From positions 128,047,533 to 128,111,532 of the forward strand of contig NC_088171.1 of assembly GCF_028769735.1 (NCBI RefSeq): a stretch of DNA of 64,000 nt, read 5' to 3'. Shown here piece after piece: positions 37,201 to 52,200 of this stretch. Both the position numbers and the translations under genes were made by a program. The notes under the pieces were generated by a model. It saw only the letters and a list, made by a program, of their open reading frames with translations. It searched no databases and was not told the origin of the DNA. Within the stretch, counting starts at the first letter, position 1. Each line of letters starts with the position of its first letter. The DNA comes from Zonotrichia leucophrys gambelii. Its lineage: Eukaryota; Chordata; Aves; Passeriformes; Passerellidae.

Positions 37201-40200
37201 TTCCAGCAAAGATGTTTATTTTGTAAATTGAGAGCTAAGTGTTACTGTACACACAAAATTAGAGTGGCAACATCCTTTGGCATGTCAGTGATATGCAAAG
37301 CAGAGAAATTATTTGGAGAACAGTTTTTTAAAACTTAGATGTATATTTTACTTTGAAAATAGTTTAATTGAAAAATAGTTTCTCACCAACACAGTATTTG
37401 AAATAGCATTTGTTTTAAAAATACTTCAGTGTTTTGAACATTGAGGAGAATTATTGCAGTGTGGAATTTTTTAAATAACTGAGTCAAAGCAACTTGGTAT
37501 GTAAATATATGCAGTAAAATTAGTACTTTGAAAATGGAGTAGGAAACATGTCACTTTGAAGAACCAAGGAATTTAGTTTTTAAAAATAAAAAAATTAAAC
37601 TTACTATTTTTCTACAAATTATGATCATCAGGTTTCTAACTGTATTGTGTCTCTAAGAAGCTAAAACTTACAGCTGTCTGTATTTGGTGTCAACCTTGGG
37701 AGCAATTTCTTAAACATCCTGTGTATAATCACTGTACCGGGGGAGCACTGGGGTATACTCTGTTCTTGGTCAGCTTGTACAGTCTTTAAATTGGTATAAA
37801 AGGAATTTGTGTTTCCTGCATATATTTAAGGTTCTTGTTCCCAGACATAGTACCCTGACATTGCAGTGCTGGTAGAACAACTGACATCACATGCATGAAA
37901 ATCTGTGTGGCATGGCAAATCTTAAGGACTACAAAACTTTGAAGGATTAAGAGTTGTGGGTTTTTTGCTTAGTGAAGTATTTTACATCTTAGATTCACTG
38001 CCTGTGTTCAAAGGAACTTATGTATCAAAGTAGCTGTTTCCTCCTGATACTTCTGAAAGATTTTACTAAAAATTTGTTGTAAAGGTTAAAAGAAAAGATA
38101 ATGAATAAAGGAGGGGAGAAATGCACACAAATACAATTTGATGTGTCACGTCCTGTACCAGGACTGCCACCTGCCAGCAAGTATGTTGGCTTTACCAGGC
38201 TTCTTTTGCTTTGGAGAGTACAAAGTAGTGTGGTGTTTGGAGGGATACCCTTCTTTGGTCTCTTACTCTCGATGGCCACATGGGTCTTGTTCTTCTTTGC
38301 AAGTCTACTTTTTTTTACTGAACATTGTGGGGGAGTTACTCTCAAAGCTGGCTGGTTCCCTGCTGTATCTGAACTTCTTTCTGGACAAAGAGTGTAGGCT
38401 GCAGTTTTTCTGAAATAGATGGGTATAGTCCCCTGGATGTCTTATTTGCATAGCATTTACTAGCAATCTTGCTCTAGAAGGAGATGAGGAAGATGCATGG
38501 AAAGAGACCTTTCTTGAAAATAAAATAGCACTTGATGCAAAATACAAAGTCTACCATCTGACATGCATAAGGTTTCTCAAAAATGACAGTATCAGTCTCT
38601 GCTTTTTCCTTAACTTTCTAGTACATCTAATTGTTCCTAGTAAACTAACAATGCCTGGGTGGGGTGTTTTTTATTGTATGGTAACTTTCTCTCTAGTTTT
38701 TCTCTTTAATTTATGATAAAACTTATGTTGGACCTTTCATGTTTAATATTAATTAAAAGAACTTCAGGTTTGTTCATTCTGTTCTGTAAAAAGGTATCTG
38801 AAGAATTTTTACAAATTTTATCTTGGAAATTAGCTTATTCATTATGTTTAATTTTAGGAAATGGTGCTCTTGCAGAACATTCTGAAAATGTGCATATTTC
38901 AGGAGTGTCAACGGGTAAGTCATTTTTTGTAATGTTTAAATTTCATGCATGACTTAAATAGTAAATATTGAAAGCCACCTGGTATCTTATGAAGAGATAT
39001 TTGGCTATAAAAATTATTACTGCCTTTTGCAGCATGTAATAAGGAATGAAGCAACTGGAACATGGAAAAATTCTCATAAGATAAAACTGATACCTGCATG
39101 CTCATGAACAGATTATGCCTTTCTAAGTGGACTGCTTAATTATTTTTCCATACAAACATTGAACTAAGAGAAAAGTTGGTTTAAGTTGAATTGATATTTT
39201 CTTTCCACAGTGAAGTTTTTGTGAAATGAAATTTACTGAAATGTAATTTTGGACACTGCTGCTATGAAATAACGTAAATCCAAGAGTTATGCATTTCACC
39301 TGATTAGATTTAACTGAAATGACTGTACACTTGGCTGCACAGTTTCTTTAATACAAGAAAAAAATTTAGAAGTCATGAAACTGAGAAACTGATGAGATGC
39401 TGGGAGCAGAGAGGGTATAAAAGCAGCTCAAAGGTTTCTATGTTCCCTTCCAATAAGTCCGTTTTAGGCCTTTTCTGGGCAGCAGCTGCAGCCACGTCTG
39501 TTGTGTGTTAGTGATGGGATGTGTGGCCATTGAGGCATTGGTGTGCAGTCTTTGTTCTTCAGATGCTGTGCAGTGTCAGCAGCTGCTGGGCGTGGTTTAT
39601 CATACAGATACCCAGAATATGTGCAAACAGGGAGATAAAGGCTCCTCAGCAGGTAGCAGAATACAAGCCTGATTTTTTCCCCAGGAAAGCTGCCTCTAAT
39701 CCCTAGAATTCAGACTGATTTCCATACCTCCTTCTCCTAAAATAAGAGTCAAAATGCAAAGTTGTCCTTTTTGAGAACAACTTGTACATTTCACTGTAGT
39801 TATCCTTGTGGTATTGCTTTAAACATTACGTTGCTACTTCTGCTTCAGTGGTTGAGTTCTTGGATAAATTTATGGTCAGTGGGTGGTCTCTGTTACACCT
39901 ACTGCTTTCTATTTGCCTTTTATTGTTCAGCACTCAAGGACTGTTAAAAGTCTGTTTATAGAAGATCTTTCTTACCCATTCTTGTGCTGCATCGTGAAGA
40001 ATGCTGTTGCCTTTCAGTAGTACTGGTTAACCAAGGATCATATGTACTGCATTTATGGCACACTGTAAAGAAAAAATGCCTACATAGCTACTTGCTTCTC
40101 TTTGAGCAATTATTGCTGGAATTGGAATGGATGAGAGACGCTAAGTCAACTTAAAATCTCGCTATGCAGCGTTCAGAGTATGTTTTAACAATCCCTCACA

Positions 40201-43200
40201 CCTTTGTTGACTGCAATGGTTGTGTCAAAAGTCACAATACAGGCAGAAAAGCATCTGCTGGGCAAGAGGTGAATGGAATTTTTATTTTTGACTCTGCTTC
40301 CAGTACTTTGGCCAGCATGCTTGAATTGGCAGTGCCAAGAAGAGCAGAACACAACGTACTTTGTACGCAAGATAACAGCAGCTGGTAGATAGAACTTTAA
40401 CTACTGAGAAGAAAGATCCATTTGGAAATAAATGATAAATGATAATAATAACAACAACCAAAAAACCCAAAACAAAACACCAAAAAAAACCCCAAACCAA
40501 AACAAAAAAGGTATCTCTGATATTCTTGTGTTTTTAAATAGCTTTCCAGATGGGAAAAGTACTGTACTCATGAGTTTGTTTCTTAATACAAAGTGCAACT
40601 TCTTCACTGGGGAGTTTTGAGGTAATAGGGAAGGGGTGATCTGTTGAGAGCAACCTCAAGAAAGCATATAGACTGACCCTGTAGCATTTTCCTTACTGCT
40701 CTTTGTATGTACATCTTAAATTTTAAGCTCATAGCCCAAGTATAAAAGATGGTGATGAATAAAATTAATTTTTTATTTCCTTTTAAATAAATTGGGTCTC
40801 CCAAATGTATTTTCTAACTTGCAGATTATATGTTTCATTAAGCATACCTGGACAACTTTATATTTAGCAGAACAATTTTAAGTTGAGTTTCTGTAAAATA
40901 GAACAAAAGACATCTGGCTTTTAATCTTTCTAAATCCAGCTTTCATCTGGTGTTGAAACCAAGCAAGCAATTGTCTTGGACAGTTGTACAAAGACAGGAT
41001 TTAAAATGAAACTTTTGTCTTGATGGTAGATTTCCTGTTATGCTGCTGCTGTAACACTACATGACCTGCCTTACTAAATTACATTTTAATAGCACAGACC
41101 TTTGTGGCCTTCAGTATTTATGCTTCTGCTGGATATTACATTGCCAAGTTACAGGTACCCCTCTATATATGAGCATGCTTTTTCTGCCAGCAGCAATTAG
41201 TGGAATGTTGTCTCTTTGCATATAAGTGATCACTACAGAGCTCAGAAATATTTTCATGTCTGTCTTTGAGGTATGTTGAGCCATAATTGTCATGATTGCA
41301 AAACCAAGTCCCCATCTCCCCAACCCCTCACTCTACATTTTAAAGAGCTGCAGCACTGTCATATATAAATAAAATGATTTCTTTTTACTGCAAATGTCTC
41401 TGTATTGCAGAGCAAAGGGCATTTTAAATTAAAGCCTTTTGGCTTGACCTGGAGGCAAAGATTCCCATGCCTTCTTCCCCTGTAGTGCTTCACATAAGAC
41501 TTTCAGTGGCTCCTGAGAGTTACAATGCAATAATTATCCTCTCTGTTCACGGTTTAGACTTTATCACAACATTATTCTCTTTTTACTCTAAGCTGTTTTA
41601 AACACCTTCAGATCATTTATCCAGCTGCATTCATGTCCTTACCATGTCCAATATAATGCATACCTTATCATCCTGTGGTTCACATTGAAAGCTAATTCTT
41701 TTATCTTTTCAACTAATCTCCTGGCATTACTGTGAAGATAAATCCCTAATCTCCCTCTCCCTGCTTTTCTGAAGTGACTTTTTTCCTTGACATGTTGTTC
41801 ACTCTTAGTACAGGTACTTTACTTCTCAAGATCTTGCTACAGAATTTTTGCATAGGTTTCTTAATTATTTTCTTATAACTTGCTAGTTGAATTTGGTACA
41901 GTAAACTTTTAATTGGCTCCCTTCTGTTTGCCAGTCAACATCCTGTAGTTTACAATAATGTTCTGTAATCTGGGAGGGTAAAAAAATTTCAGGAAGAGGG
42001 AAATTAGAAGAATTGTTTTGTCTGTTTTTAAAAGGTCTACAGGAAAATCCATATACACTAGAAAATTACGTGCAAGCTCTTTTCACCATTATTTTACACT
42101 GTAATATGTGAAACATCCTCAGTCCTAATTGCAGTATTGCAATTTTCTGAACAGTTATATCAGAGTAACAAGCAGAATTGCAAATAGATTTTTTAATAGA
42201 GTAAAGGTTATCAAAGGAAAGAGTTTGAACCAGGTAGGAGATGAATGAACAGAATTGTGCCAGAGAATACTAGGGCATTGAAGGGAATGGAAGCAGACAC
42301 AACACTCACGTAGAAATGGTTGTGCAGGAGGAATTTGTTCTCCCCTCCAAATATTACAGCCACCAGCATGAGATTTGAAAACATCTTGGGCGTGCATCAT
42401 TGGATGTCTTTGCTTCTTTGTGATGCAACCTTCTCAATTTCTTTTGTGCTTCTGCCTTGATTGCAGACTCATTTCCTTTTATCCTGACTCGTCTAATTTT
42501 CATTCTGCTGTTCTCCTATGTATTTTTAATACTTTAAATAAATTATTCTAAACCTAATCAGTTTACCTGTAGTTTTAAGTTGTCCTAGACACAACTAACC
42601 TGTATGACAAATGCTTGTAGCACTGCTAGCAATCCAGATTAAAAGTCCAAGTTTTCCTCAGCTTAAAGTAAGGATGTTTGCCTCTATTGATGCATTTCTG
42701 TTTTACTGCCAGTTGGAATTTTTTAGTCCCATATCCTTCGTGATGTTGCTTGCATTCTGCATGTTTACAAATACGTGAATAAAATGTATTTTACACTATA
42801 GTCTACTATGGTGTAGGAGAAGCATCCTTGTTAGGCAGAGAGTCAGGAACTGATTTTAAAGGCTTGCTATTATCTTTAGAAAGTATATTCCTTTAAAGCT
42901 GTTCTATTTCAGAAGGTTATCCTTGATTTAAAAAATTTATCTGAGAAATTATTCTCTCTCAAAAAGACTGCACTTCTGAAGTGCAGTTTCTGCACAGTTA
43001 TCTTGACCTTTATACACTTTTTAAGCAAACAGATTTCTGTTGTCTCTTGAGTAATAAGTAAGAGATTTTTAGTGCATGAATATATATCAAGTATGTAAAT
43101 GTGTTTAGCGTGTCTAGCCAACTTGAAGTTAAGAAAGCTGTAATTGGCTTTTCAAGTCCCTTCCCTTTTTTTGACTCCCCACTGTCACAGGAATACTTTC

Positions 43201-46200
43201 TTCAGTGTTTTCTCCTCTACAGTACTTGTACAGTTTTGTTCACCTTGTGTTACTGTGCCTGTGGTCATTCTTGCTTCCTTGTGCCCTCCATAGTCTGCTT
43301 CTCTCTCCCCATGTTGGGTGCTGTTGCAAATGATCATCTTTTGCTCTCAGCTCAGTAGTGTGAGCTTTACTGCAAACAGAGAAAAAGACATCTTAATAAA
43401 AGCATGTAGAAATTACAGGGATAAGGTTGTTTCTGCAAAGGACAAAAAAATCCTGAGTTTGAGTAAAACTGGAAGCTTTCATGTGCTCTGGAAGTACTAC
43501 CTTGGTTGTACAGGATTTCCATGTGAAATTTCTTCCATTCACACTTGTGTAGAAATACATTACTGTTTGTAGTGCTGTAGGGTTTAGCATGTAAATGTTT
43601 TTGGAGGTGAATGCTGTAAAACTGAATAAGCCCATGTTGAATGGATTTTTTTAAATGTATTTTAGTGCAAAGTTTCCTTTGTCAGGTAAACTTAATGGCT
43701 TTTTTAGAAGTTCTCAGTTACAAAATTTTGTCCGTCAGTTTGGAAATATCTGATAGCATGTGTATGTTGTAGTGTAAATTTTACTTTTAGGCAACTTCTT
43801 TGAAGTTGGGGACTATTTCAGTAGTAACCAAGTAGTATATGGATTTGTTGCCAGCATTTACAAGCTTGGTATAAAATGTCTTACGCATTCTTCTACTTTT
43901 TTGTGTGTTTTTGTTCTGTATGTTTTTTGGTTTTGTTAAAACTGCTATTTTACTTTTAACAACTGAATAACCAGCTTTTCTTTCAAGTCCTTACATTTAT
44001 TGCCTGAACAAATGTTAAGTATCAAAAGATCCTTACACAGGAGCTGTGTTCCAAATTATCATGGTGTTAGAGCACCACCTATAGGGTTTGCTCAAAAGTT
44101 AAAAAGAAAGAATGATTGCATATTCAAATTAAATAATATCTTTCTGTATTTTGTGACTTTCATCCCAAGATATTAGGGCAGCTCCTGTGTCCTACAGTTA
44201 AGGTATGTTAATACTTAACTGTGAAGTATGACTAAAGCTCTAAAAACATGTGAAAGCATGTGAAAAAATATTTAAAGCATTTTTCTCTTACAGATATACA
44301 GGAAAATAGAAAATTTCCTGAGTTTTTGCTGTGGTATTTAAATTAATTTAGAAAATTCAGACATAACTCAGCATTTTTGTCTTTTAGTCCTTCTAAAATA
44401 TATTTTAAAATGTATTTGTTATTCCATACAGAAGTACTTTAATAATAATTTAATATTATAACTTATTATAATTTCAGGTCCCTATAGTACTGCAAAATTA
44501 TTTTAAAAGCTAAATAATTATTGATTATGTATACAAATCTATTTGATTATGTATACAAATAGAAAAAAGTAACCTGTCCACACATTACATTATTGCAACT
44601 TTTCCACTGTTATAAATGCAGTTCATTCTTCATCATATTTGTTTATTCATCAGTTCTGATTGAATATTTTAATCAAACAGGAATTCTTAAAGGTTTTGAT
44701 GATCAGACAATACTGGGCTACCAGTAAGTTTGGCAGCTTGGCAGATTTTGGACTATCAGTGATAAAATTGAAAAATAAAAACACAGAGGGTAGTTATTTT
44801 TAATGTGTTTTCTCTCCACTGAGGCTTCCTCATAATTTGAAGCTCTGCAGTGAGAGTATTCCAGCCTTTCTATTTATGTGAAGGTTGTGTATATGCTCTA
44901 TGACAGGTGTTGGATATGAGGCTGTTAAGAGGGGGGCAAAACAGGAAAAAAAATCCACAAAGTGTAAGTATGTACTTGAAATAAAATCAGAAGAATTAAG
45001 AACACTCCAGCTGTGGAAGGAGCAGCAGCTGAGTTAAGGCCAGTGCAGGAAGCTACACCTATAATAAAGTAAGAGTACAAATGACTGAGCTATTTCAGTT
45101 GCATATAATTACACCTATAAATGTAAGCTTTCTAGTCCATTATCAGAAATGTAGTTGTGCAGGTCTCTCTGCTGCAGTAAGTGCTCTTTTCCTTTCAAGC
45201 ATTTGGAATCATGTATGGAGATCATTTCCATGCCAAGAGCTGGAAGGGGGAAGATATTTAATTGATGGTCAAACACTGGGTCTGCCCAAGAGAGGAAATC
45301 CCATCTGCTTGATTATTTAGCTTTAATTTGTTTTTCACCTTCTAATACACTTGTCAGTAAAAGGTGTTGATGCATGGTTAAATTGAACTGAATCTTTATA
45401 AAGACTAAAAATAAATTTTAAAATAAAAAAATCTTTAACCTAATAAAGTTATAAAAGTTCACATAGAATAATCTTTTTTAATCTGTAATGGTAATTGACA
45501 TAAGTGCAAACTGCTGCACTGGCAGCATTGGAAAACATCTTTTGGCCGCCGTGTTCCATTACAAATTCCTTTAGAAGTTGTGGGTCTTTTAATTGGTATG
45601 TCATCTAACTCACTCTGTTCTCCCTGATTAGGTGATGATTGGTTGGACGGGGTTTTTTGTCCTACTGGCTTTTTTAAAAAATGAATTAATCAAGATGCTT
45701 TCAATATATATGTCTTTTTTAGCTTGTGGAGATATTCCAGAACAAATTCGATCACCAAGCGGGACAATCACAAGTCCAGGGTGGCCCTCTGAGTATCCTG
45801 CCCGAATTAACTGTAGCTGGTACATCCATGCCAACCCAGGGGAGATCATTACTATAAGGTAACAGTGCTCCTGTAATATCCATTGTGGGTGGAAGAAGTA
45901 CTAACCAGACATTTTTAGCTGCCACTTGTACACATACCAGTTTTCTCTTCCTTCCTGTAAGTGAAGGATTTCAGTTCTGTTGGGGTTTTGCCTTTCTTTT
46001 TATCTGATTTGCCTGCACACAGTCATGTAGCATTTGTTTTTAGCTGGACAATCACTGACTAGAAAAAATTTTGGTGTGCTCATTTAATTGCATTTTTTCT
46101 GTGTGTCTGAAACATAGGAATTTTTCATTAAAAAGTATGTAAGTAAATGTGACTAAATGCTGTAATGCTTCATTGCTCTGAGGTTTCTTGATGTGTTTAA

Positions 46201-49200
46201 AAACGTTAGAGACAAATAGCAAGTCAATAGATAGCAGCTTAGGAAAGGCTGAATTTTAATGCAGGGAGTTCCTCACAGTTTCACATATCTTGTAACTTTT
46301 CTAGAGTAGTAATGAAAAAAACTTGTGGATTCAAGTTCTCATGAGTTCATTTTTGACTACTGATTTCTTTTAGCATCAACATACAAATTAGTAGTGCTTC
46401 ATAGACTTGATTATGAAACTGCATTACCTGCATATTTTTTTCAGTTTCCAGTTCAGACTTGCTGACCTAAGAAACTGCTCTTCATTATGAAGTATTTACT
46501 TTGACATCAGTTACTTGTTTAAATTCTGCCTCTTAATTTAAACAGTCTTTCTACTAAATATTTGACTGGCATAAATGCAGTGTACAGTAGGTAAAACTGT
46601 TCAGCTACTAGAATGCTTTCTAAAGTTTTCATACTGTTTATTTTTAGTAAAACTCTTTTTTTCTTTCATGTTGTTTTCTTCCACTCATACATCCCACATT
46701 TCAGTTCTGATAGTGCTCTGTTGTCTGTACAGACCTGTTTTGCAGTCTCCTCCTCACGCGTCATTACCATGGCAGCTTGTCTTGACCGAGTGCTGCCATA
46801 CCATGGCAGTCCATGACATAATGCTGGGATAGCCAAGTAGTGCAGCTGGGAGAAAGTCTTATCTGAAAACATAATTTTGAACAATTTAGATGTATTTATA
46901 ATTTCAAATCATGCTACTGCCATAAGTGTAGCATTAGCTAAAATTCTGGTGAAAATTGAGTTAAAATCACTTAGTAGTGTATGAAAGTCATTAAATGGGA
47001 CACATAAGGACAATTTCATTACCAGAATTTTAGATTAAGACAGTGTGTGTTTTTGTAGCAAAATTGTATTTCTTTAAGTGGTGGGTGCAATATTTTGTTA
47101 GACATAATAGATCCTTGCTGACCTCATAATATAAAAGTATCAGCACAAGGTTAAACCCTATTTCTACATGGGTGGAGAGAAGCTACTCTTTTTATTTCAG
47201 AAGAAGAAGTATTTATTTCAAAAAGAACTTCAAGCTAATTTTCATTTAGCATCTTGTTTCTGTTATATTCAGTTCAGTAGCAATTTTGACCTTTTCTCTT
47301 TTTCAGCTTTCAAGATTTTGATGTTCAGGGATCTCGACGATGCAGCTCAGATTGGTTAACAATTGGAAGCTACAAGAACGTTGAAGGCTATAGAGCATGT
47401 GGCTCTTCCATTCCCTCACCATACATCTCTTCACAGGATCATGTTTGGATAAGGTTTCATTCAGATGATAGCATCTCCAGAAAAGGCTTCAGATTAGCCT
47501 ACTTTGCTGGTATGTTTCAAATGATACCTTGTATAATTTTATGGTTTCACTTTTTCTTTCCTGTTCCAAGAATTACTTTCTCCATCACTTCCTCCAGAAT
47601 TAACAGAGTGCAGTACTGACTACGGGTCTTTCCTGTAGTCACCTCAAGGTCTATTGAAATCAGAGAAAATACAGATTAGGTAATGTATTTTGATCCCATG
47701 CACAATGTGAATATTCAAAGTAGGAGTAACAATAAGCACATTGAATAGTATTTGGAAAGAAAAGGTTAGCCAGTTGTTGTAGGCACCTGGAAGTTCTTTA
47801 AACATAGTAAGATTTGAAATGTTTTCACCAGACAAAAAATTAATTTATTGAAGAAGTTGGGTAAACTTCTGAGTATCATAAATACAGTGAGAGAGGAAAT
47901 AAATGGCAGGATTTTTTTGTTTTGACATTTCTCACAGAATTTGCATCATTTTTCCCATCTCCAGAAGGCATACTATCTTTTAAAAAATAAATCTAAAAAA
48001 ACTCCTCCCCATTGATAGATTCCAACCAAGTGCAGACATGGTTCTGTACATGCAAAATTTTTCTTATGTAATTACAGGATGTGATAAGAACTACTTATCA
48101 GTAGTAATAGTTTGAGACTGGTTTGTGGCCCAGCTTTCAGGGCAGTGTTCTACCTGGGTTTTGTGCACTGTCTCACCAAAAACATTTCAGGGAGCAGGGA
48201 AGAAGCCCCTGGCCAGTCAGACATCCTGTGCTGCCATTTCTGCCAGTGGCCAGGGGAGCACTGCTACCTGTGTCAGGCATCAGCTTCTGCCCTTTTCACC
48301 TCCCTCTTGGAGCAGGTGCAGAGGAAAGGCAGCATTCCTTCCTGAGGGGCTTTGAGAAGGAAAGATACCTTGGATAAAAGTGTGGAATGGGTAGGGAAGT
48401 TAAGCCATGGGCTTTGTAGAATTTTTCCTCTTTCCAAATCCTTTCCTCTCTTTTTCTCTGACCTTGAGACAATTACATTATGTAACCCCTCTTGGAAGAA
48501 GCTCTAACATTTCCAGTAACAAGCAGTTTTTTCTATTAATTGATATCTTCTATTTTGTGTTGTAGATTAGAGTGCTTAAGACTTTAATCCTATGTTTATA
48601 AATGTCTTTTTCTAAAGAAATAAGTTTTATTTTGGGGACATTTGTTAATTTTTTAGCAAGCAAGCTTGCTGAAACTTTGGCTTGAGTTTGCTCCCTATGT
48701 TTGATACAATACTTAGGAAGTATTTCACAGTTGAGGTGTAAGTATAGTGTCTCAGTGATCAGAGTGGTTTTTTTATGTTTTAAACTAACCTGTACATGGG
48801 GGAAGAGTTGACAGTTGCTTTAATAATCATCTGGTCATTTCTGCTTTTTAGTGTCAAAAAAGGCTCCTGAAATGCTAATGCATTTGCTATGCATTCAACT
48901 ATGCCATTATGTTTGGTTTCTTCTCATCAGCATCATGCAGTAGTGCTCAGATTAACACCTCAATAGATTATTTGATTCAGTGTTTTTAAGGCTACTCTCA
49001 AAGTTGGCAAGTCATCGTAGAAAAAGGGGGAAAAAAATAATACATCAGTTACTTGGATGCAAGTGAGGCCTATCTGTGCTGGAATGATCAAAACACTACA
49101 GATTCCAAGTACAAAAGTGATCATTAGGGAGCCCCATGTTTAGCATCTGATGTGAAACACAGATCTTGTGAATTGTTTGAATTAATTCTTGCTTAAAAAA

Positions 49201-52200
49201 AAATAATAGGTAAATATTCATATTTAACTTAAACCAGTAATAGGAAAGAAAAAAGCTTTACAGGTAGTAAGGGTACTGGACTAGAAAGTAAATTTTGGGC
49301 CACTTTTATTTGTCTTTCTTCCCTCTATCCTCCTCCCACTACTTATTTATCAGCCTTTTAAATTACAGGAGTTGAAATGAGATAGAGTTTCCTAATGGTG
49401 ATGTAGAGTGGAAAATAAAGTTACTTAATGCACTAAGAGGTCAATGGCCCCTATAAACGCAGGGAAGAATTGTGTTAGTCCTTTGGCTACAACTGTGTAT
49501 AGGTGCTGCTAATCATCTTGTGCTATCCTGAAGTCTTTTGTGGTACAGCTCCCAAAGTTAGTACGTATTTAGTACGTCTCTTATCTTTTTAAGACTCTAA
49601 TTTTTGATTCATTGGTAAATTTTCTTCATGTAAGGATTGCAGGATTGGTGATTAAAAATGCTAAACCGAGATCAAGTATCCCTGCTCTTTTCTGGGATGT
49701 TTAAAAGCTTGTTGAAGGAAGAGCTTGGGTTGAAATTGTATTTGTTTTGTTACTGCAATATTCCCATCCCAATATTTATAACTCTGTGTTACAGCTTTCT
49801 TCTCAACCTCTTCCAGGTTCTGCAATGCATAAGGACTGAGCTAGATTATAATCAGTACTGGAAGGTTGAACATGAGGTTCAATGATGCATCTTCTCCTAC
49901 CTCTTATTCTACTACCTCCTACCTACTATTCTATTACCTCCAGCTATAGAGCTTAGTCAACCAATTTAGGTAGGACTAGTCTGGCAGTTCAGTTCTACAG
50001 GTTCTAAATTCAAGGTCAAGGTTCCAACTTTGCCATGCTAATATTGTCAACCATATGTATGTCTGAATGTACTATAAATACTTACATATCTATAACAGAA
50101 CAAGAAGATGGTATCCTTTATACTGCATCTGTTCTTTGGATTTTTTTGGTGTGAAATGAACATATTCTGAAAATTAGTCACTGACAACACATACATTTTG
50201 CTCTCCTTTCATTCTTCAGTCTCTGAAAGCAAATTTGTAGACTTAAACATTCTTCAGCAGTACATAAAACATTTACCACTCTTGATGATTTCATTTTACC
50301 ATGCATTCACTTTTTAAAAGCCTAAGCATTTGTGAAATTTTAAAACTGTGTTGTACTTGTCTAAAGAAAAATTATTATTTTAAGCTAGTGTATTTATTTT
50401 CAATGCTTTCTAAGTATTAAAGAAAGAAAAAAAAAAAAAGAGAACAAAAGTGTGATATGACTTGACCTATCACAGCAGATTAGTTCCAGCAAGAAAAACT
50501 CAAGCTAGCTGTGAAAACTTTTATCATGTTGTATAGCAAAGCACTGGAACTTTAAAAATACTTGATTGGAGAAGGCCCTGAAGAGCCTAATCAAACACCA
50601 TTTGACCCTGTTTTGAGCAGATGATTTTATTAGATGGCCTCCATTCCAATCTGAATTGTTCCCTTGTAAAAAAAGATAAAACATGCTTCTTCATGGGCAT
50701 TAGGATTCAGTGAGTTTATCATGCTGCCTTTCCTGTTTCCTTATTAAAACTTTAGGTAAAGTGTTCCTTAGAATGAATGTATCTTTGTCTAGTTTATTTT
50801 CTGAATTACTGTTGTGTAGGACCATCTGCATTGCAGACTTGTTTTAAATATTTTGACCATGACAGTTTGTTTTGTAGCAAATTTTACAGTCTGTACTGTG
50901 GTTTGTAGAAATAACTGAAAATTATGCAGCAGTGTTTGACTCAGCTGAATTGTTGCAGAGTTGAAATAACTTGGATTCCAGGTATGCTTCTGTATTCAAC
51001 ATAGCTGGAACTTTAATAAGTAAAGGCATGCCTGTGTTTTTGCATTTGCTGCACTCCCATCTTAGTTGCTGCAGGAGAGACAGGAACAAACAGTGGGAAC
51101 AGGAGAGGGCAGAGGTTTCTTTTTGTGGTTGGTGATAATATGTAATCTTTAGCTGTCAGCTTCTCTCTTGCCTTAGATCCTTTGGTACAAAGTAGGAACC
51201 TCCAAAAGTAGGAGACAGTCTCTCTGCTTTTCTGGGAAAGAATTTGAGGTGATAACCAGTACTGCAGCACAAAATGTTTCTGTATTTTGAGTGATAGATG
51301 ACAGAGTGTTTTTCTAACTTACGTTTAACATATTTGAAGTCAGATTTCTCAATAGCTATAAATGAGCATTGTTTTCTTGCTTGGGTTAAAGTTATTTGAC
51401 TGAAATCAGCTAAGGATAAAGTCCATGCTGATGTGTTGATGGAATTTTGACTTGAAAAACCTGTTTTGTCTTGAATTTGCTAAAAGTTGCCATGGTTTAA
51501 AGGCACTTCAGACATTTGCTTTGCCCTTCTGGAGTACCTGGTGCAGCAAATAAACACAACACAAACCATAAAGGGCTAAACTCTAAGGAAATATTTTTTT
51601 TAACTTACAGGGAAATCTGATGAACCAAGTTGTGATTGTGACCAGTTTCATTGTGCTAATGGGAAGTGTATTCCAGAAAGTTGGAAATGTAACAATATGG
51701 ATGAATGTGGAGACAACTCGGACGAGGAAATCTGTGCCAAAGCTAATCCTCCGACAGCTGCTTCCTTTCAGCCTTGTGCACCCGATCAATTCCAGTGTCT
51801 TTCCCGCTTCACCAAGCTTTACACTTGCCTTCCAGAATCTTTAAAATGTGATGGTAACATTGATTGTCTTGACCTGGGAGATGAAATAGACTGTGATGTG
51901 CCAACATGTGGACAGTGGTTAAAATACTTTTATGGTACTTTCAGTTCTCCCAACTATCCTGACTTCTACCCACCTGGCAGCAACTGCACCTGGCTGATAG
52001 ACACTGGTGATCATCGCAAAGTAATTTTGCGATTCACCGATTTTAAACTTGATGGTACAGGTTACGGAGACTATGTCAAAATATATGATGGATTGGAGGA
52101 GAATCCACGGAGACTGTTGCGGGTACTGACAGCATTTGACTCTCATGCTCCCCTCACAGTTGTTTCATCCTCAGGACAAATAAGAGTTCATTTTTGTGCT

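Larger units (their letters stand above)
10245..38857 (+). other. LRP12 intron 1 (28.6 kb)
   Basis: It begins GTAGGT and ends AATTTTAG. The first roughly 600 nt are still part of the CpG island and the rest is AT-rich. It holds CR1 fragments (13141-13285, 30247-30635, 32882-32945), an antisense LTR (about 18955-19820), a perfect hairpin (17442-17504), an imperfect hairpin (24666-24706), a 28-bp dispersed repeat (35267-35294 and 36563-36590) and homopolymer or microsatellite tracts. I see no additional exon. A long first intron is usual for this gene, and regulatory elements may lie here but cannot be picked out without alignment. Confidence 0.9.
38915..45722 (+). other. LRP12 intron 2 (6.8 kb)
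   Basis: GTAAGT to TCTTTTTTAG. AT-rich, with an A/C-rich low-complexity patch at 40438-40510 and a 22-bp-period tandem near 44521-44560. I see no other gene. The overlapping frames at 38101-38413 (just upstream) and 40164-40620 have no recognisable content. Confidence 0.92.

Noticed and set aside
38025..38413. Overlapping frames on both strands just upstream of exon 2
   Set aside because: No family resemblance and no splice logic. The exon 2 acceptor is at 38857, and the LRP12 protein is complete without them.
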